Source: Tricholoma matsutake
Lineage: Eukaryota > Basidiomycota > Agaricomycetes > Agaricales > Tricholomataceae
Direction: 5' to 3'
Length of the DNA: 64,000 nt
Assembly (NCBI GenBank): GCA_026075535.2
Contig: AP026543.1
Coordinates: forward strand, 12,152,001-12,216,000
Part shown: one piece after another, positions 23,602-33,696 of the stretch
Position numbering within the stretch: the stretch's first letter is position 1
Layout: each line of letters starts with the position of its first letter
Made by a program: the position numbers and the translations under genes
Notes under the pieces: model-generated
The model's database searches: none
What the model was told of the DNA's origin: nothing
What the model saw: the letters and a program-made list of their open reading frames with translations, nothing else

Positions 23602-24827
23602 CAAGGCAGCTAGCTAAGATCCAGAGAATGGCCACTTTAGCTATTAATGGAGTGCTTCGCACTACACCAATGGACATACTGGATAAACATGCAGGTATAC
23701 CCCCCATTGAGCTAAATATGCTGAAGGCATGTTACAGATCACTGATGTGCATGTGCACCCTTCCGGAGACACACCCCCTACATAATCTAATATGCAAGTA
23801 TCGTACAATTCACACCAGATGCCACCGCATGCCACTTCATAATCTACTAGGACATTTTAAAGAAATGAACCTGGACAAAATCGAGATCATAGCACCCAAT
23901 ACGGAATCCTCAGCCTCAGAAATACGAGTGTTCACCATGGAGGTCACACAGGACCAAATCACATCCATTCAAGCCAAAGCGGACAGCACACTGGAGATCA
24001 AGATCTTTACAGATGGCTCGGGAGTAGACGGAAACATAGGGGCAGCGGTGGTAATGTATAGAAAAGGGAGGACTACTCCAACAAAAGTGCTAAGGTACCA
24101 ATTGGGAAGCTCGAAGGAATACACATCCTTTGAAGCCGAAGCAATGGGAGCGATACTGGGGGCATGGCTCATCAGATCAGAACATGTAGCAGGCTGTTTA
24201 CTGATAACACTACTGACTGACAGCCAAGCTTTCATCAGGAGATTAATTACACACAAAGCGAACACCGCACAATACCTCATAGAAGAATTCATCAAGATAG
24301 CCAAAAACATCAACTCGACGAATCTGGAGCCGGGCACAAGACAATTTCACCTGGCTTGGATCTCAGGACACAGCGGAGTACAAGGAAATGAAAGGGTAGA
24401 TGAGGAGGCAAAGAAGGCAGCTAGAGGAGACATCAGCATGCAACACAGGCTCCCACCCATCCTGCGAGAAAGTCTACCAAGAAGCATGGCAGCAATGAAA
24501 CAAGACTTCAAACGCAAAGTCCGAGACAGGTGGGATGAGATGTGGAGAGACTCGCCTAGACAACCAAAGTTAAGTCGACTGGATCCCAAATTCTCGTACA
24601 GTAAATATGCTGAAATTCAGTCAAAGCTCAAAAGGCGGCAGGTAAGCCTCCTGACACAGATTTGCACAGGACATATACCATTGAATTTCTACCTATACTG
24701 GATCAAGAAGACGGAATCGAGCAATTGTACAGCCTGCCAGGGAGACGGACCATCAGCAAAAGAAACCATCATGCATTTTCTTTTCGAATGCAAGACCTAC
24801 AACGAAGCCAGACATGAACTAGACTGA
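23598..24827 (+). pseudogene. LINE RNase H and C-terminal zinc-binding region
   Basis: The fragment starts with QLAKIQRMATLAINGVLRTT, the conserved spacer after the reverse transcriptase of Tad-clade LINEs. The RNase H domain follows: IFTDGSGVDGNIGAAVV (first Asp), SFEAEAMGAILGA (Glu), LLTDSQAF (second Asp) and AWISGHSGVQGNERVDEEAK (His and last Asp region), so all catalytic positions look intact. The C-terminus has CTACQGDGPSAKETIMHFLFEC, a CCHC zinc motif shared by these LINEs. Endonuclease and most of the reverse transcriptase are missing, so the element cannot move on its own. The frame ends at TGA 24825-24827; AT-rich 3' sequence leads to the poly-A tail. Confidence 0.85.
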
Positions 24828-25433
24828 CAGATGAGACAAAACTCAAGGGACCTATCTGTGCTAATGAGCTCAGAAAAAGGGATAATAGCGCTCCTAAATT
24901 ACATGGCAAGAACAGGACGATTGACAGTCTCGAAAGGTGACCGCTCAATTTCTTAAGGAGCGCATGCTAGTGCGAAATATTTACAGGGAGAAAATCAAAT
25001 CATGCATACTTCGACGATGCTACATGTCTACCATACCAAACTCATACTACACTGCCTGCGACACAGAGGACTACAGGAAGAACAAACGGTAGCATACACT
25101 CGAAGAAACAAAGCACAAGCAATGCATGTACTTCTTTTGTCACTGTGCCTGCCACATCCTGGCCGGGCACTTATCAGACATATACTCAACTTGAATAGCA
25201 AACGAATACGCATGCGAAGGAAAAAGAGGTCAACGGAGGGCTTGCAGTCCCAAACGGATCTAGCAATTCAGACCTCACGGGGAGTGAATGCCAAGGGCAT
25301 GCCATCTGAGGGGCAGGGACTGGAGCGAGGGCAGGCAAAGGGGCCTTTCATGTAGATACTCTTAGTATGTAAGGACCATTATAGGGTGTACCCTGAGAGG
25401 TCAGAAAAATAACAAAAAAAAAAAAAAAAAAAA

Positions 25434-25996
25434 AAGATAACAGGTGGTGCCTCAGGTGCTTTACATCAAGAATTCAGAGAACAAGAGCTACTAGATTTGA
25501 ATACCACATTGCAATATGAAGGTTGTCTTCCCACTCATATTGTAACAGCAGACAGATGAAACACTCTGATATCTAATTTTTGGAAATGGAAAGGAGAATC
25601 CTTTGTCCCATTGACTACACATCCTGCAATTGCATGGAGCAAGGAAGATCCTTATTTAGAATGGAATCATGCAAATATGGAATGGGCAATCATAAAGGCA
25701 AAAGAGCAACAGGCTATAGATAAAGAAGTGAATTGCAGACTCAAAAGAAAAGCAGAAGACTTTAAGCATGATCAGCTGCCAGCTAAAAAGACTACAAAAA
25801 TAGGAGTACACAGCAAGCCTCATGTGATGCAGGAAGAACCAGAGAACAGTCTTCTAGGAACCAGGTGGGAGAACAACAGCTGTGCTTACGATGCTGTCCT
25901 GGCAATTTTATTTAACACCTGGCACCAAGACCCAACTTACTACACAACAATTTGGCAGCAAATAGTAAACACTGAGTTAAACATGCTAGTGGCAGG
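25434..25996 (+). pseudogene. Helitron B: helicase end and first half of USP-like domain
   Basis: Continues the helicase (ITGGASGALHQEFREQELL), then a TGA at 25557 where copy A has Arg. A lysine-rich linker (RLKRKAEDFKHDQLPAKKTTK) leads to GTRWENNSCAYDAVLAILFNTW, the USP-like Cys box shared with copies A and C. The frame runs into the solo LTR at 25997. Confidence 0.75.
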
Positions 25997-26374
25997 TGTT
26001 ACGATTTGTTATCTGGACCCACAAGACCGGGCACTTCATTTTTCCTTTCTGACACGACACGACTCACTTCTGATGGAGACACCCCCTGACCTGACTCCTG
26101 TCGATCAACATGCTGCACCGCAGTATTCCGTGACGTCGGACTCCATGACATTGGACTCCTTGACATTGGACCCCTGATATTGGATCCGTGACATCGGACG
26201 CCTCATGCTTGGCATGAGGGTTATTTGCTATTGTTCTTTGACATGCTGTGCCGCAGCACTCCATGACATCGGACTCCTCATGCTAGGCATGAGGCTTACT
26301 ATTCTATTGTTCCTTCTATATTTACTTGACAAGGATCTCATATTCTGATTGGACGATAGACATTCTCTGAACCA

Positions 26375-26382
26375 TATATAAG
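26375..26382 (+). promoter_or_regulatory. TATA box of the solo LTR
   Basis: TATATAAG within the LTR, about 380 bp from its start and upstream of the hairpin array. The position matches the U3-R boundary of a fungal LTR. Confidence 0.55.
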
Positions 26383-26456
26383 CTACAGTAATACTGCCTG
26401 TATTCCTTAGCTTGACCTAATTCAATCAACGGTCTTAGACTCAACCAGAACACTCG

Positions 26457-26664
26457 ACAGCTTAGGAAGCCCCTAGCTGTGATAACTCGAACTCGACAGT
26501 TGGAAAGCCTCCAACTGTGATATATGAACCAATGGTCTACTCAGAAAGCCTCTGAGTACGGATAGCCGTAACGACTTGAGGAAGTACCCAAGTGAAGGCC
26601 AGAAGCCCGATACACTAGGAAAGCCTCCTAGTGTGACACCGATATAGTTGGAAAGCCTCCAACT
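26457..26664 (+). repeat. Array of stem-loops with a common AAAGCCT loop
   Basis: Four hairpins share the seven-base loop AAAGCCT but have different, self-complementary stems: ACAGTTGG/CCAACTGT (26496-26518), ACTCAG/CTGAGT (26539-26557), ACACTAGG/CCTAGTGT (26612-26634) and AGTTGG/CCAACT (26646-26664). Related hairpins with altered loops lie at 26457-26480 (ACAGCT/AGCTGT) and 26574-26593 (ACTTG/CAAGT). Three of the four are followed by TGTGA or a near match. The changes in the stems are compensatory, which points to selection on RNA (or single-strand DNA) structure in the R/U5 or leader of this retroelement. Confidence 0.8.
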
Positions 26665-26710
26665 GTGACATATGAAGCCAAGGCTGAGTTAAAGACCTAT
26701 AGTCTTAACA

Positions 26711-27340
26711 GCAGGATTTAATCAACTAATAAATAATTCACAGGTTTCATTGGAAACTATCAGAGAACACATGAGACATCATTTTGCCAGCTTATCAGAT
26801 TCTTCATTTCATTATGGGCACTATACAAGTGTACACAACATTTTTTTAACTTTATTACAAAGGGAAACTGTAGTCACAAAAACCACAAGATGATGTATGA
26901 GTTCAAACCATGCAATGTTTCATGAGACAACTGTAAGGAATGCAATGATTAAGGTGCTTGCAACTGAGCCATCCCAATCTCTTCAAAGTATTATGAATCA
27001 TTTCCAAGAACTTCTACCATCAAGATGCTGGAGTTGCAATCAGCATCAACTAAGATCAACAACAATACTGTCCCACCAACCTTTACTAGCATTTGAATGG
27101 GGAATAAATACTCCAACTCTGAGTAACACACTGCATATAGCTGCTGAAGATATATATCACACTTACCATCTGTGTGGAATCATATATCTAACTCATGAAC
27201 ACTTTACCAGCCATTTCTTAGATCATGAAAATCAGTGGAGGTTTCATGATGGAATACTGACTGGAGTCACTCTTAGAAAGGAATCCAGAATATCACCACA
27301 ACTTTCTCATGCAATATTAGCAATATATAGATACTAAATA
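26711..27340 (+). pseudogene. Helitron B: second half of USP-like domain
   Basis: Resumes after the solo LTR and target duplication. A cysteine-rich part (RCWSCNQHQ) is followed by HEHFTSHFLDHENQWRFHDGILTG, the His-box-like block matching HYTSRVI..WFHDGIST in copy A and the WYHDGMSTG block in copy C. The frame ends at TAA near 27337. It contains stops and frameshifts near 26890-26930. Confidence 0.72.
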
Positions 27341-28190
27341 TAAATCAAGCAATGTGCCAGTGGGAATAATTCTGGATCTAAAACCTCTAACTCGGACATG
27401 ACATGCGAAGCATTGGCCCTCTCAACTGTGAGTCAACTGCCTCGGAACTTGCTCATTGTGCTATACATACATCCTTCTACCTCTCTACATATATCCTTTT
27501 AGCTGTAGAGGGTGTACAGGCCCAGTAGATGGTACCCTGTCTCACACTCCTCACACTCCTCCCTACTTCCCACTCTATAGCCATCCACACTCTTGTATAT
27601 AGTCATACATATGGAAATATAGCACTTTACATGCAGCAGAGCTCTCTTATGAAGAGAAGAGGCCCCTCCTTCTCCTCAACCTCAAGGAGAGTGTATTATA
27701 TGGGCTAAATATAACTATAAAAGCAGAAATAGTTGTTTATTAACATTATATATACATACATCAGTGTTATATACTAAAAGAGAAGGGAAATGGTCAAGAA
27801 TGGGTAAAATACTGTGCTCGTCGTTGGGGATGATGAGCGCGACATTAGCCGAAGCTGTGGTGCGTGATTATCAACCGTGGGAGATGGTGCTTGGGTGGGA
27901 AGTCAGGAGGAGTCCCGCACGTTCCCGAGTTGATGCTTATGTGAGCATGGTTGTGTTTGCTGAAGTCTAGAGGCTAGCTGGGGAGCGAGCTACTGCTGGT
28001 GTCGGGTTTTAAGACAAACGAGTATAGTTATAGTGAGTCAGGAACGGGATCACCCACTATAATTAGGCTGGGTTTGTGGGAAAGCCAGGTGAAGGTTAGG
28101 TGCTCCATGAGTCCTGGAAATATAAACTTGAAAACATTTTCTGTTTTCAGTGAACAATCAGTGAATCCAGTCGTGACGCGTTAAGGTCAC
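27341..28190. other. Spacer between Helitron B and the protease gene
   Basis: AT-rich for the first 450 bp, with short open frames that lack motifs. It must contain the 3' end of Helitron B and the promoter of the serine protease gene. I found no clear Helitron terminus, RNA gene or repeat. Confidence 0.4.
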
Positions 28191-30142
28191 ATGACCACTG
28201 ACCCAAACGAAAGTAAGTGTTTTTCGCACTCCGCTCCGACGGAATGGATCCCTCGAGTGAGTCCCATCTTCTTTTTGTGTGTCTATACCACAGTTACCTT
28301 CTGTTTAGACCTTTCTGCATTCGTCCTTTCGTGTATCGAATTCGCCTGCGAGCACCAGGGCCCTGCCTCGCACACCTACCCCGCCCTGAGCGACTCGTTT
28401 CAGCTCTCTCTCCTATCACACAATACCAGGGGCAGCGCTACCTCCGTTAGCTCTGCTCATGCTGTCTCCGACTTCGAGGCGTCTTCTTACTACTTAGGCA
28501 TCTCTGATGACCACCCGTTTCTCCTCTACCGTACTGGGAGCGAAAAGTACCCCTTCGTTAAGCCCAAGGGCTCCCAAGCCTATCGCAAGTCCAAGTCAGT
28601 TCGGGGTGTTTATGGCACCCCGCTCAACTCCGTCTGGAGTATTGTAGGTCCCCTTGTTCGCGACCTGATTAAAACCCAGAAGATTCGCTACACGTCCATT
28701 GACGTGGCTCGCTTCATCACCCACGATACCGACAAGAAGGACATCCCTGGTCCCGTCGTTACATGGATCGGGGTTTATCCCGGCTCCACCACGGCCGATA
28801 CCGCCCACGACGTATCTGAGAACATCCTTGGCCTTCTCAAGAGCTATGGAATCGAGGGCGTCGAGGTCGAGTGGAGGGAGTCTGTCTTTTGGCATGCGGT
28901 CGGTCCACAACTTCTGCGTACCGTCGGCAACAACCACACCACCGTGGACGTTCGTGGTGCTCTCACTGCTACCCTCGGAGTCCCCATTGCCACCGCCGAA
29001 AGGCCTGATGCACAGGGCAGCGTCGGCTTCTTCTTCCACGAAGGCCGCGACAAGCAAGGCAACGTCAGCGACAGGGTTTTGGCTGTCACTTGCCGCCACG
29101 TTCTTTTTGAGACGACCAAGATCCACAACGTCAAGTACGAGCTCAAGCGAGCCGGTGCGCCTCCTAAGTACGTCCGACTGCACGGCTTCCGTCGGTTCCA
29201 GAGATTCCTCGACGATATTAAGCACCGAATAGGTCGTCATGCCATAATGGTCAACATCCACGAGAGGGAGATTAGGAAGCTAGAGGCGAAGGAGAAGAGC
29301 CAGGACCCGGAGGTGGCGGAGGAGGAGGAGGAGGAGTTGGCGAAGACTCATCAGAAGTTGGCTGACGAGAACAAAGCTATCGACGACCTCGAGAAGTTCT
29401 ACACCAACGTCACGAAGGATTGGAGTGACAGCGAGCACCGCAACATCGGCACCATTGATTACTCTCCACCCATCTCCTTCGGCGTCGGGGATGAGAAGTT
29501 TACTGAGGACTGGGGTGCGTTCGCGCTCCACAAGGTTAGGTGGAAGGCGGTATTCAAGGGCAACATTCTGGATTTGGGTGCGTTTTGATTCGTCTCTCTC
29601 ACATTTGCCTCATCTGACGAGATCAATCTTATTCAGGAACCGCGATTCCTGCCGACAACCTTACTCTTATGATGTACCCTCGCAACGACAGTAGAAAGGC
29701 CTTCAAGTATCCCGAGGGTCGCCAGCTTCGGATCAACGGCATCGTCTCAAAAGAGCTCTTGGTCAATCCGGACCTGCTCGATGACAACGACCTGCCCTGC
29801 CTCATCGTCCTCAAAGATGGTAACACTACTGACCTCACGGTCGGACGTGCCACAGGCATGGAGTCATTTGTTCGTGACGACGACACCGAGGAGGAGTCCA
29901 CTGAGCTGGCTGTCTACAATTATGACAGGAAGTCTGGCGTGTTCTCAGCCAAGGGAGACTCTGGCTCCCTTGTTGTTGACGGACTTGGTCGCATGGTTGG
30001 CCTCCTGCACGCTGGGACTTCGAAGGGGGGATTGGACAGGGCGGATGTTTCATATGTGACCCCCATGCATTTGCTCTGGCCGCGCATCAATGCAAGGTAC
30101 AACCACGCCGACCTCAACCGCGTCACCTGGTCCACTGCGTAA
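28191..30142 (+). CDS. Trypsin-like serine protease domain protein (one clear intron)
   Basis: About 630 residues in the model used. Exon 1 is 28191-29577, the intron 29578-29636 (GTGCGT..TTCAG, 59 nt) and exon 2 29637-30142. A trypsin-fold catalytic set can be placed: His303 in VTCRHVLF, Asp440 in EDWGAFAL, Ser571 in KGDSGSLVVDGLGRMVGLLHAG. A coiled, glutamate-rich insert (EVAEEEEEEL region) lies between His and Asp. The N-terminus is uncertain: ATGACCACTGACC is followed by a good donor (GTAAGTG at 28211), so an extra intron may remove part of the first 50 residues; the hydrophobic stretch there could otherwise be read as a signal segment. The gene is GC-richer than the flanking elements, has no internal stop, and looks like a functional host gene. 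The substrate is unknown; similar intracellular-looking proteases are common in Agaricomycetes. Confidence 0.85.
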
Positions 30143-30592
30143 AGGCAGAACAACATCGTCAGCCTTCCATCACAAAAAAGGGAGGACCCTCGTAAGGGCT
30201 TCTGTATCATCTAATGTAATGCAATCTTTTGAGATAACTAATAACTATGGCACACTGGTTCCCCCAAGTGCTGTGGACACTCTCCCTCTGCTGCCTGTCC
30301 TGCGTGCTCGCTATGGTTTCCTAGTCCCCGATGCGTATACCACAGACCCTCATATGATGGTACTTAGTGCCACATCCAAGGGTTTGAAAACTTTGGACCA
30401 AGCAATGGCAACTCTGGCAGTCAAACATTTCTAGTGTTTTGAAGTTTGATATGGTCCCGGTTTTTCACCCAATTTTGGGTGAACTGGAATCAAGGTACGA
30501 CAACTTTAGTACTATTTGTTATTACGCTATTCCATCTGTTGGCTGAATAGCTAGTCTTGCTTTCAATAGTTACTTTTTACTTCAAATAACAA
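30143..30592. other. 3' flank of the protease gene, no gene seen
   Basis: Contains the 3' untranslated region of the protease gene. A 114-codon plus-strand frame (30090-30434) overlaps the end of the protease and has no motif, so it is not annotated. Confidence 0.4.
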
Positions 30593-30931
30593 TTACTGTG
30601 TTAGTTTACACTCCAAATATCTACCACTGGCCATGGTGCCAGTTTGTTGCGACAATGGCCTGAATATGAATATGCACCTGATGTGAACTATCCCTTCTTT
30701 GGCTATGTGGGCACCAACCAGTGCCATGTAAAGCAGCAGCCTCTTGTCTGATGGCTCATCTTGTTTTCTGCCCCTCACTAGTGTAAGTGTTGCATTGACC
30801 GACTTTGCAAAAAATGAGTCAAAGGCAATATCAATTCCAATAAATTGTATAGAATTCTGAAAATATTTACATAGGTAGAGAGCCCTGAAAGTCGATGGGT
30901 CCTCTCTCAACACTAAGCAGGGTGAGTGCAT
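30593..30931 (-). CDS. Unknown ORF fragment of 112 codons; start duplicated in inverted repeat
   Basis: Not recognised. The frame begins MHSPCLVLREDPSTF and runs to TAA near 30593, with IQFIGIDIAFDSFF and LTLVRGRKQDEPSDKRLLLY. Its first 40 codons lie in an inverted repeat whose other copy (33125-33295, plus strand) keeps the same frame and start with several amino-acid changes. That a frame survives in two diverged copies makes chance less likely, and the composition looks coding. It is probably a fragment of a larger multi-exon gene or of an unknown element. Confidence 0.4.
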   Translation of the reverse strand: MHSPCLVLREDPSTFRALYLCKYFQNSIQFIGIDIAFDSFFAKSVNATLTLVRGRKQDEPSDKRLLLYMALVGAHIAKEGIVHIRCIFIFRPLSQQTGTMASGRYLECKLTQ

Positions 30932-30990
30932 TGTGTCAAGTTATTTTAAAAATACAAAAATGCCCCAAGTCGGTCAAGCCAACACTACAG
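30803..30990 (+). repeat. Left arm of a 190-bp inverted repeat
   Basis: Matches the reverse complement of 33070-33262 over about 190 bp with scattered substitutions (for example AATGAGTCAAAGGCAATATC in both). The two arms enclose about 2.1 kb. Either the termini of an unclassified element or two copies of a dispersed repeat in opposite orientation. No target duplication was evident. Confidence 0.75.
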
Positions 30991-33069
30991 TGTTGGACAC
31001 TAAAAAATGGCCTCTCAGGGCCAGGCTCAGTTTTGACTTTGGTGGCCAGGAATTTTGGATTAGGAAGAAAAGTAGGGTCAAAAAGCATAAAAATCCAATG
31101 TCCAAAAATCCAAAGAGTCATGTGACTAAATCCAGATTTTGGAATGAAAAAAATAAAAATTTAGTTACATGCTTAGCAAGTTATGCCCAAGTTATCCAAC
31201 AAGCCAAGGCTCAGAGAGCATCAATCATCCAGAAAATGGGGATTTGACTCAGGATTGACTGATAACCCCTTTGAGTATCTCCTGGACTCTGACTATGATG
31301 AACCCAACACTGATGACACTTATCTGTCCATGTGTAATTCTTCAAATTCATGCAAGTTTTTGTTGACCTTCGGTAACATGCTACCTATATATAGTAATCA
31401 AGGGTCCATCAAGGGTCCAAAATCCAGATTTGGGACAAAAAAAAATTTAAATGTTGGAAATTTAACAAAAAGTTGAGTTCATCCAAAAGCTCTCATCAAG
31501 CTGAGTCGATTCCAATAGTTTTCGGACTTTTCCCAGGACTTTTGAAGATGGAGATACATCAGCAAATTTTTGACCTCCGAGAGGTCAGTTCCTGGAATCC
31601 GACACTGTACTACCGGGTGTAAGGGGACTAGGGGATGCCTCATGTGTTTTTCCTATTTTTTACATTTGTCCTATATTTTTCCTCACTTCATTTCCTCCAA
31701 TTCTTCATTTTCCATGATTTTTCCTTATTTATTATTAATTTCCCCCTTCTATCACATTTGTACATGTTGAGAGTTCTATATTTAGAGGCAGAGCACCCCT
31801 TCTGACATCTACCCCTTGGTATGATGTCATTCAGCGGCCTTGATCTGCCTATCTCTGCCTTTTCTATTTTTAGATTATTATTTGATTTTTGCAGTTTTCA
31901 CATATACTGGGCATTGGTAAAGGGGTCCTTAGAGTTTTCTCTTTAGATTTCCCTTTGCTAGGTGCACCTCCAATCCCTGTACTATGTAGTATAATTTTAA
32001 CTTTGGATTTCCCTTTGCTAGAGGCTGAGGTTGCCCTTATACCAGGGCCCTCACCACCTCTCAACTTGCTCACATGGCAGCTCTGGGCTATGGTTGGGTG
32101 AGGAAACATCTCCAGAATGTATCAGAAAAAAGTCTACAGGCATACAAAACAGTGTGGCTAGGTACATCACCTATCAACCAATTGCCTAAGTTGGATATAA
32201 TGACATAGCAATAATAGGCATGCTGCCAGAAGTTGCTGACAACCAATTCTTCAGTCACAACAATGTGATGAGTTCAGTCAACCTGGAACAATTCAGGCTG
32301 TACCTCCACAGCTTGAGTAGACAACCTGAAAAACTGTGGGTTGGTCCACAATCACCTCATCAAAACATAACCTGATCCATGCACAAGTACCTCCCCAAGA
32401 AAAGCAAAGCTTTCTGGTGTCAAACAGGAAGCAGAACAGGTTGGTTTTGTTTGATGAGCCCAAGTGGACAAAATGATTTTGCATCTTCGCAGAGGGCTTG
32501 TTATGTTTATGTCTACAGTTAAGTGTTTGTCATTACATATTTAGTTTTCCACATTAGAGTTATGCTTTCAACTATTCACTTTGGGCTACCTGCCTAATTC
32601 AGCTGGCATAGTCACCACACTACAATGTGACTACATCCACACTTCAATGTTTCAACATTCAATTGATGCAGAGAAACATTGTAGGTTGTCTAATATTCTA
32701 TTTTCTTTGACTTTCTCTGTTTGACAGTCCTCACATGGCCAGCCTTTTCAGGTATAATGTCTAGGCATGGACATTTACTGCTTACACCATTGCATGTCAT
32801 CTCCACACATCAAGATGATGATACCATGACTGTCTGTGGGAATGTGGGATGCCTGAGCATACAGCCATTTTGGAAGTTGGTTTCACACTATGGAGTGCAT
32901 GGGTGGTTGGATCATGTCAGCAATGCACACCTGATGAGTGCCCCAGTACACATAATGGAAAAGCCTGCTGGTTTGAGATGATAATGATGACACATTCTAT
33001 TGGATGCTACAGTGTATGTCGATGTGTCACCTGGGTCAGGTGAAGGGATGCAGCCCCATGCTCTTCCAG
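30991..33069. other. Region between the inverted arms, no recognised gene
   Basis: AT-rich sequence with short frames on both strands and no domain I recognise. A direct repeat of GGATTTCCCTTTGCTAG-like sequence occurs near 31945 and 32004. If the arms are element termini, this is the interior of a non-autonomous element. Confidence 0.35.
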
Positions 33070-33262
33070 TAGTGTTGCCTTGACCAACTTGGGGGATTTT
33101 GTATTTTCAAAATAACTTGACACAATGCACTCAGCCTGCTTAGTGTTGAGAGAGGACCCATCGACTTTTGGGGCTCCCTATCTATGTAAATATTCTCAGA
33201 ATTCTATACAATTTATTGGAGTTGATATTGCCTTTGACTCATTTTTGCTGGTTGACTTTATA
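33070..33262 (-). repeat. Right arm of the inverted repeat
   Basis: Inverted partner of 30803-30990. Its outer end is extended by a perfect short palindrome (next entry). Confidence 0.75.
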
Positions 33263-33295
33263 AAAATGAGTCAAAGGCAATATTGGGTCACGTGA
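33125..33295 (+). CDS. Truncated second copy of the unknown ORF (56 codons)
   Basis: Starts MHSACLVLREDPSTF and follows the minus-strand ORF at 30593-30931 for about 40 codons (SIQFIGVDIAFDSF), then diverges and ends at the TGA inside GTCACGTGA at 33293. It is too short and truncated to be functional on its own, but the shared frame is informative. Confidence 0.3.
   Translation: MHSACLVLREDPSTFGAPYLCKYSQNSIQFIGVDIAFDSFLLVDFIKMSQRQYWVT
33219..33284. repeat. Perfect palindrome at the outer edge of the right arm
   Basis: ATATTGCCTTTGACTCATTT on the left and its reverse complement on the right are separated by a spacer of about 17 bp (GCTGGTTGACTTTAT core), giving a 22-bp stem. The right half repeats the start of the left arm at 30808 in the same orientation, so the junction holds pieces of two copies of the repeat head to head. 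Confidence 0.8.
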
Positions 33296-33352
33296 TAAGG
33301 TTCGTCGAGGTTCGTCAATGGTTCGTCGTTTGTTGGGCGCCTATTTTGACAC
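33287..33352. repeat. GTCACGTGAT + TTCGTC repeat, copy 1
   Basis: Starts with GTCACGTGATAAGGTTCGTC, continues with further GGTTCGTC words and ends TTTGTTGGGCGCCTATTTTG. A second copy in the same orientation lies at 41888-41962. Both begin exactly where another element stops, so this looks like the end of an unclassified element family. Confidence 0.65.
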
Positions 33353-33696
33353 TTCGGATCAATAACCCTTCCAACAGTGCCTGATCTCGGAGATATCACT
33401 GAATTCGGCTTGTAACTAGAATAGTCGTCCGAATAGAGTAATGTAAATTGTAACTAAACCAGATCCAATTGGTTGTCTGGTTGCAGCTGTTCTAATGATG
33501 AGTGCTGCCTCTCGATCACTGGTGGTCGCAATGTAAGGCGAGGCCTGGCATTGGCTTATGAAAGAAAAGGTAGATTATGTATATACAAGTACTTCTGGCT
33601 CGTGCCGAAAGGATGAGTAATCGGATGTGGCGCAGTGAAACAATGACATATGCACAAGTAAGAGAAGGCGCACTGATATGGGTAGTTGTGTTCTTC
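33353..33696. other. Unassigned sequence left of the LTR
   Basis: No gene or known repeat recognised. Could be the interior of the element whose end is the GTCACGTGAT repeat. Confidence 0.3.

Larger units (their letters stand above)
21974..25433 (+). mobile_element. 5'-truncated Tad-like LINE inside Helitron B
   Basis: The insertion is flanked by the 13-bp duplication AAGATAACAGGTG (21961-21973 and 25434-25446) and ends in a poly-A tail of more than 20 residues just before the right copy, the signature of target-primed reverse transcription. The 5' end lies within the region between reverse transcriptase and RNase H (IWYNPPKRNPGTKRQ), so the element was truncated on arrival. It is interrupted by another element at about 22021-23601. 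Coding decay is modest. Confidence 0.88.
25997..26710 (+). mobile_element. Solo LTR, 714 bp, inside Helitron B
   Basis: Begins TGTTA and ends TAACA, and is flanked by GCAGG at 25992-25996 and 26711-26715, a perfect 5-bp target duplication as made by LTR-retrotransposon integrase. No internal region remains, so it arose by LTR-LTR recombination. The first part (U3) has repeated GACATTGGACTCC-like words. A TATATAAG box at 26375 suggests transcription starts near 26405 on the plus strand. The downstream R/U5 part has the hairpin array listed next. Removing it rejoins the USP-like domain of Helitron B. Confidence 0.9.
16291..27340 (+). mobile_element. Helitron B, decayed, with nested LINE and solo LTR
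   Basis: Same architecture as Helitron A but clearly diverged in protein sequence. The coding block is cut by a LINE at 21974-25433 (target duplication AAGATAACAGGTG) and by a solo LTR at 25997-26710 (target duplication GCAGG). Removing both makes the Helitron sequence contiguous. Many stops are present, mostly TGA. The Rep segment alone survives as one long open frame of 528 codons. Termini were not found. Confidence 0.85.
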
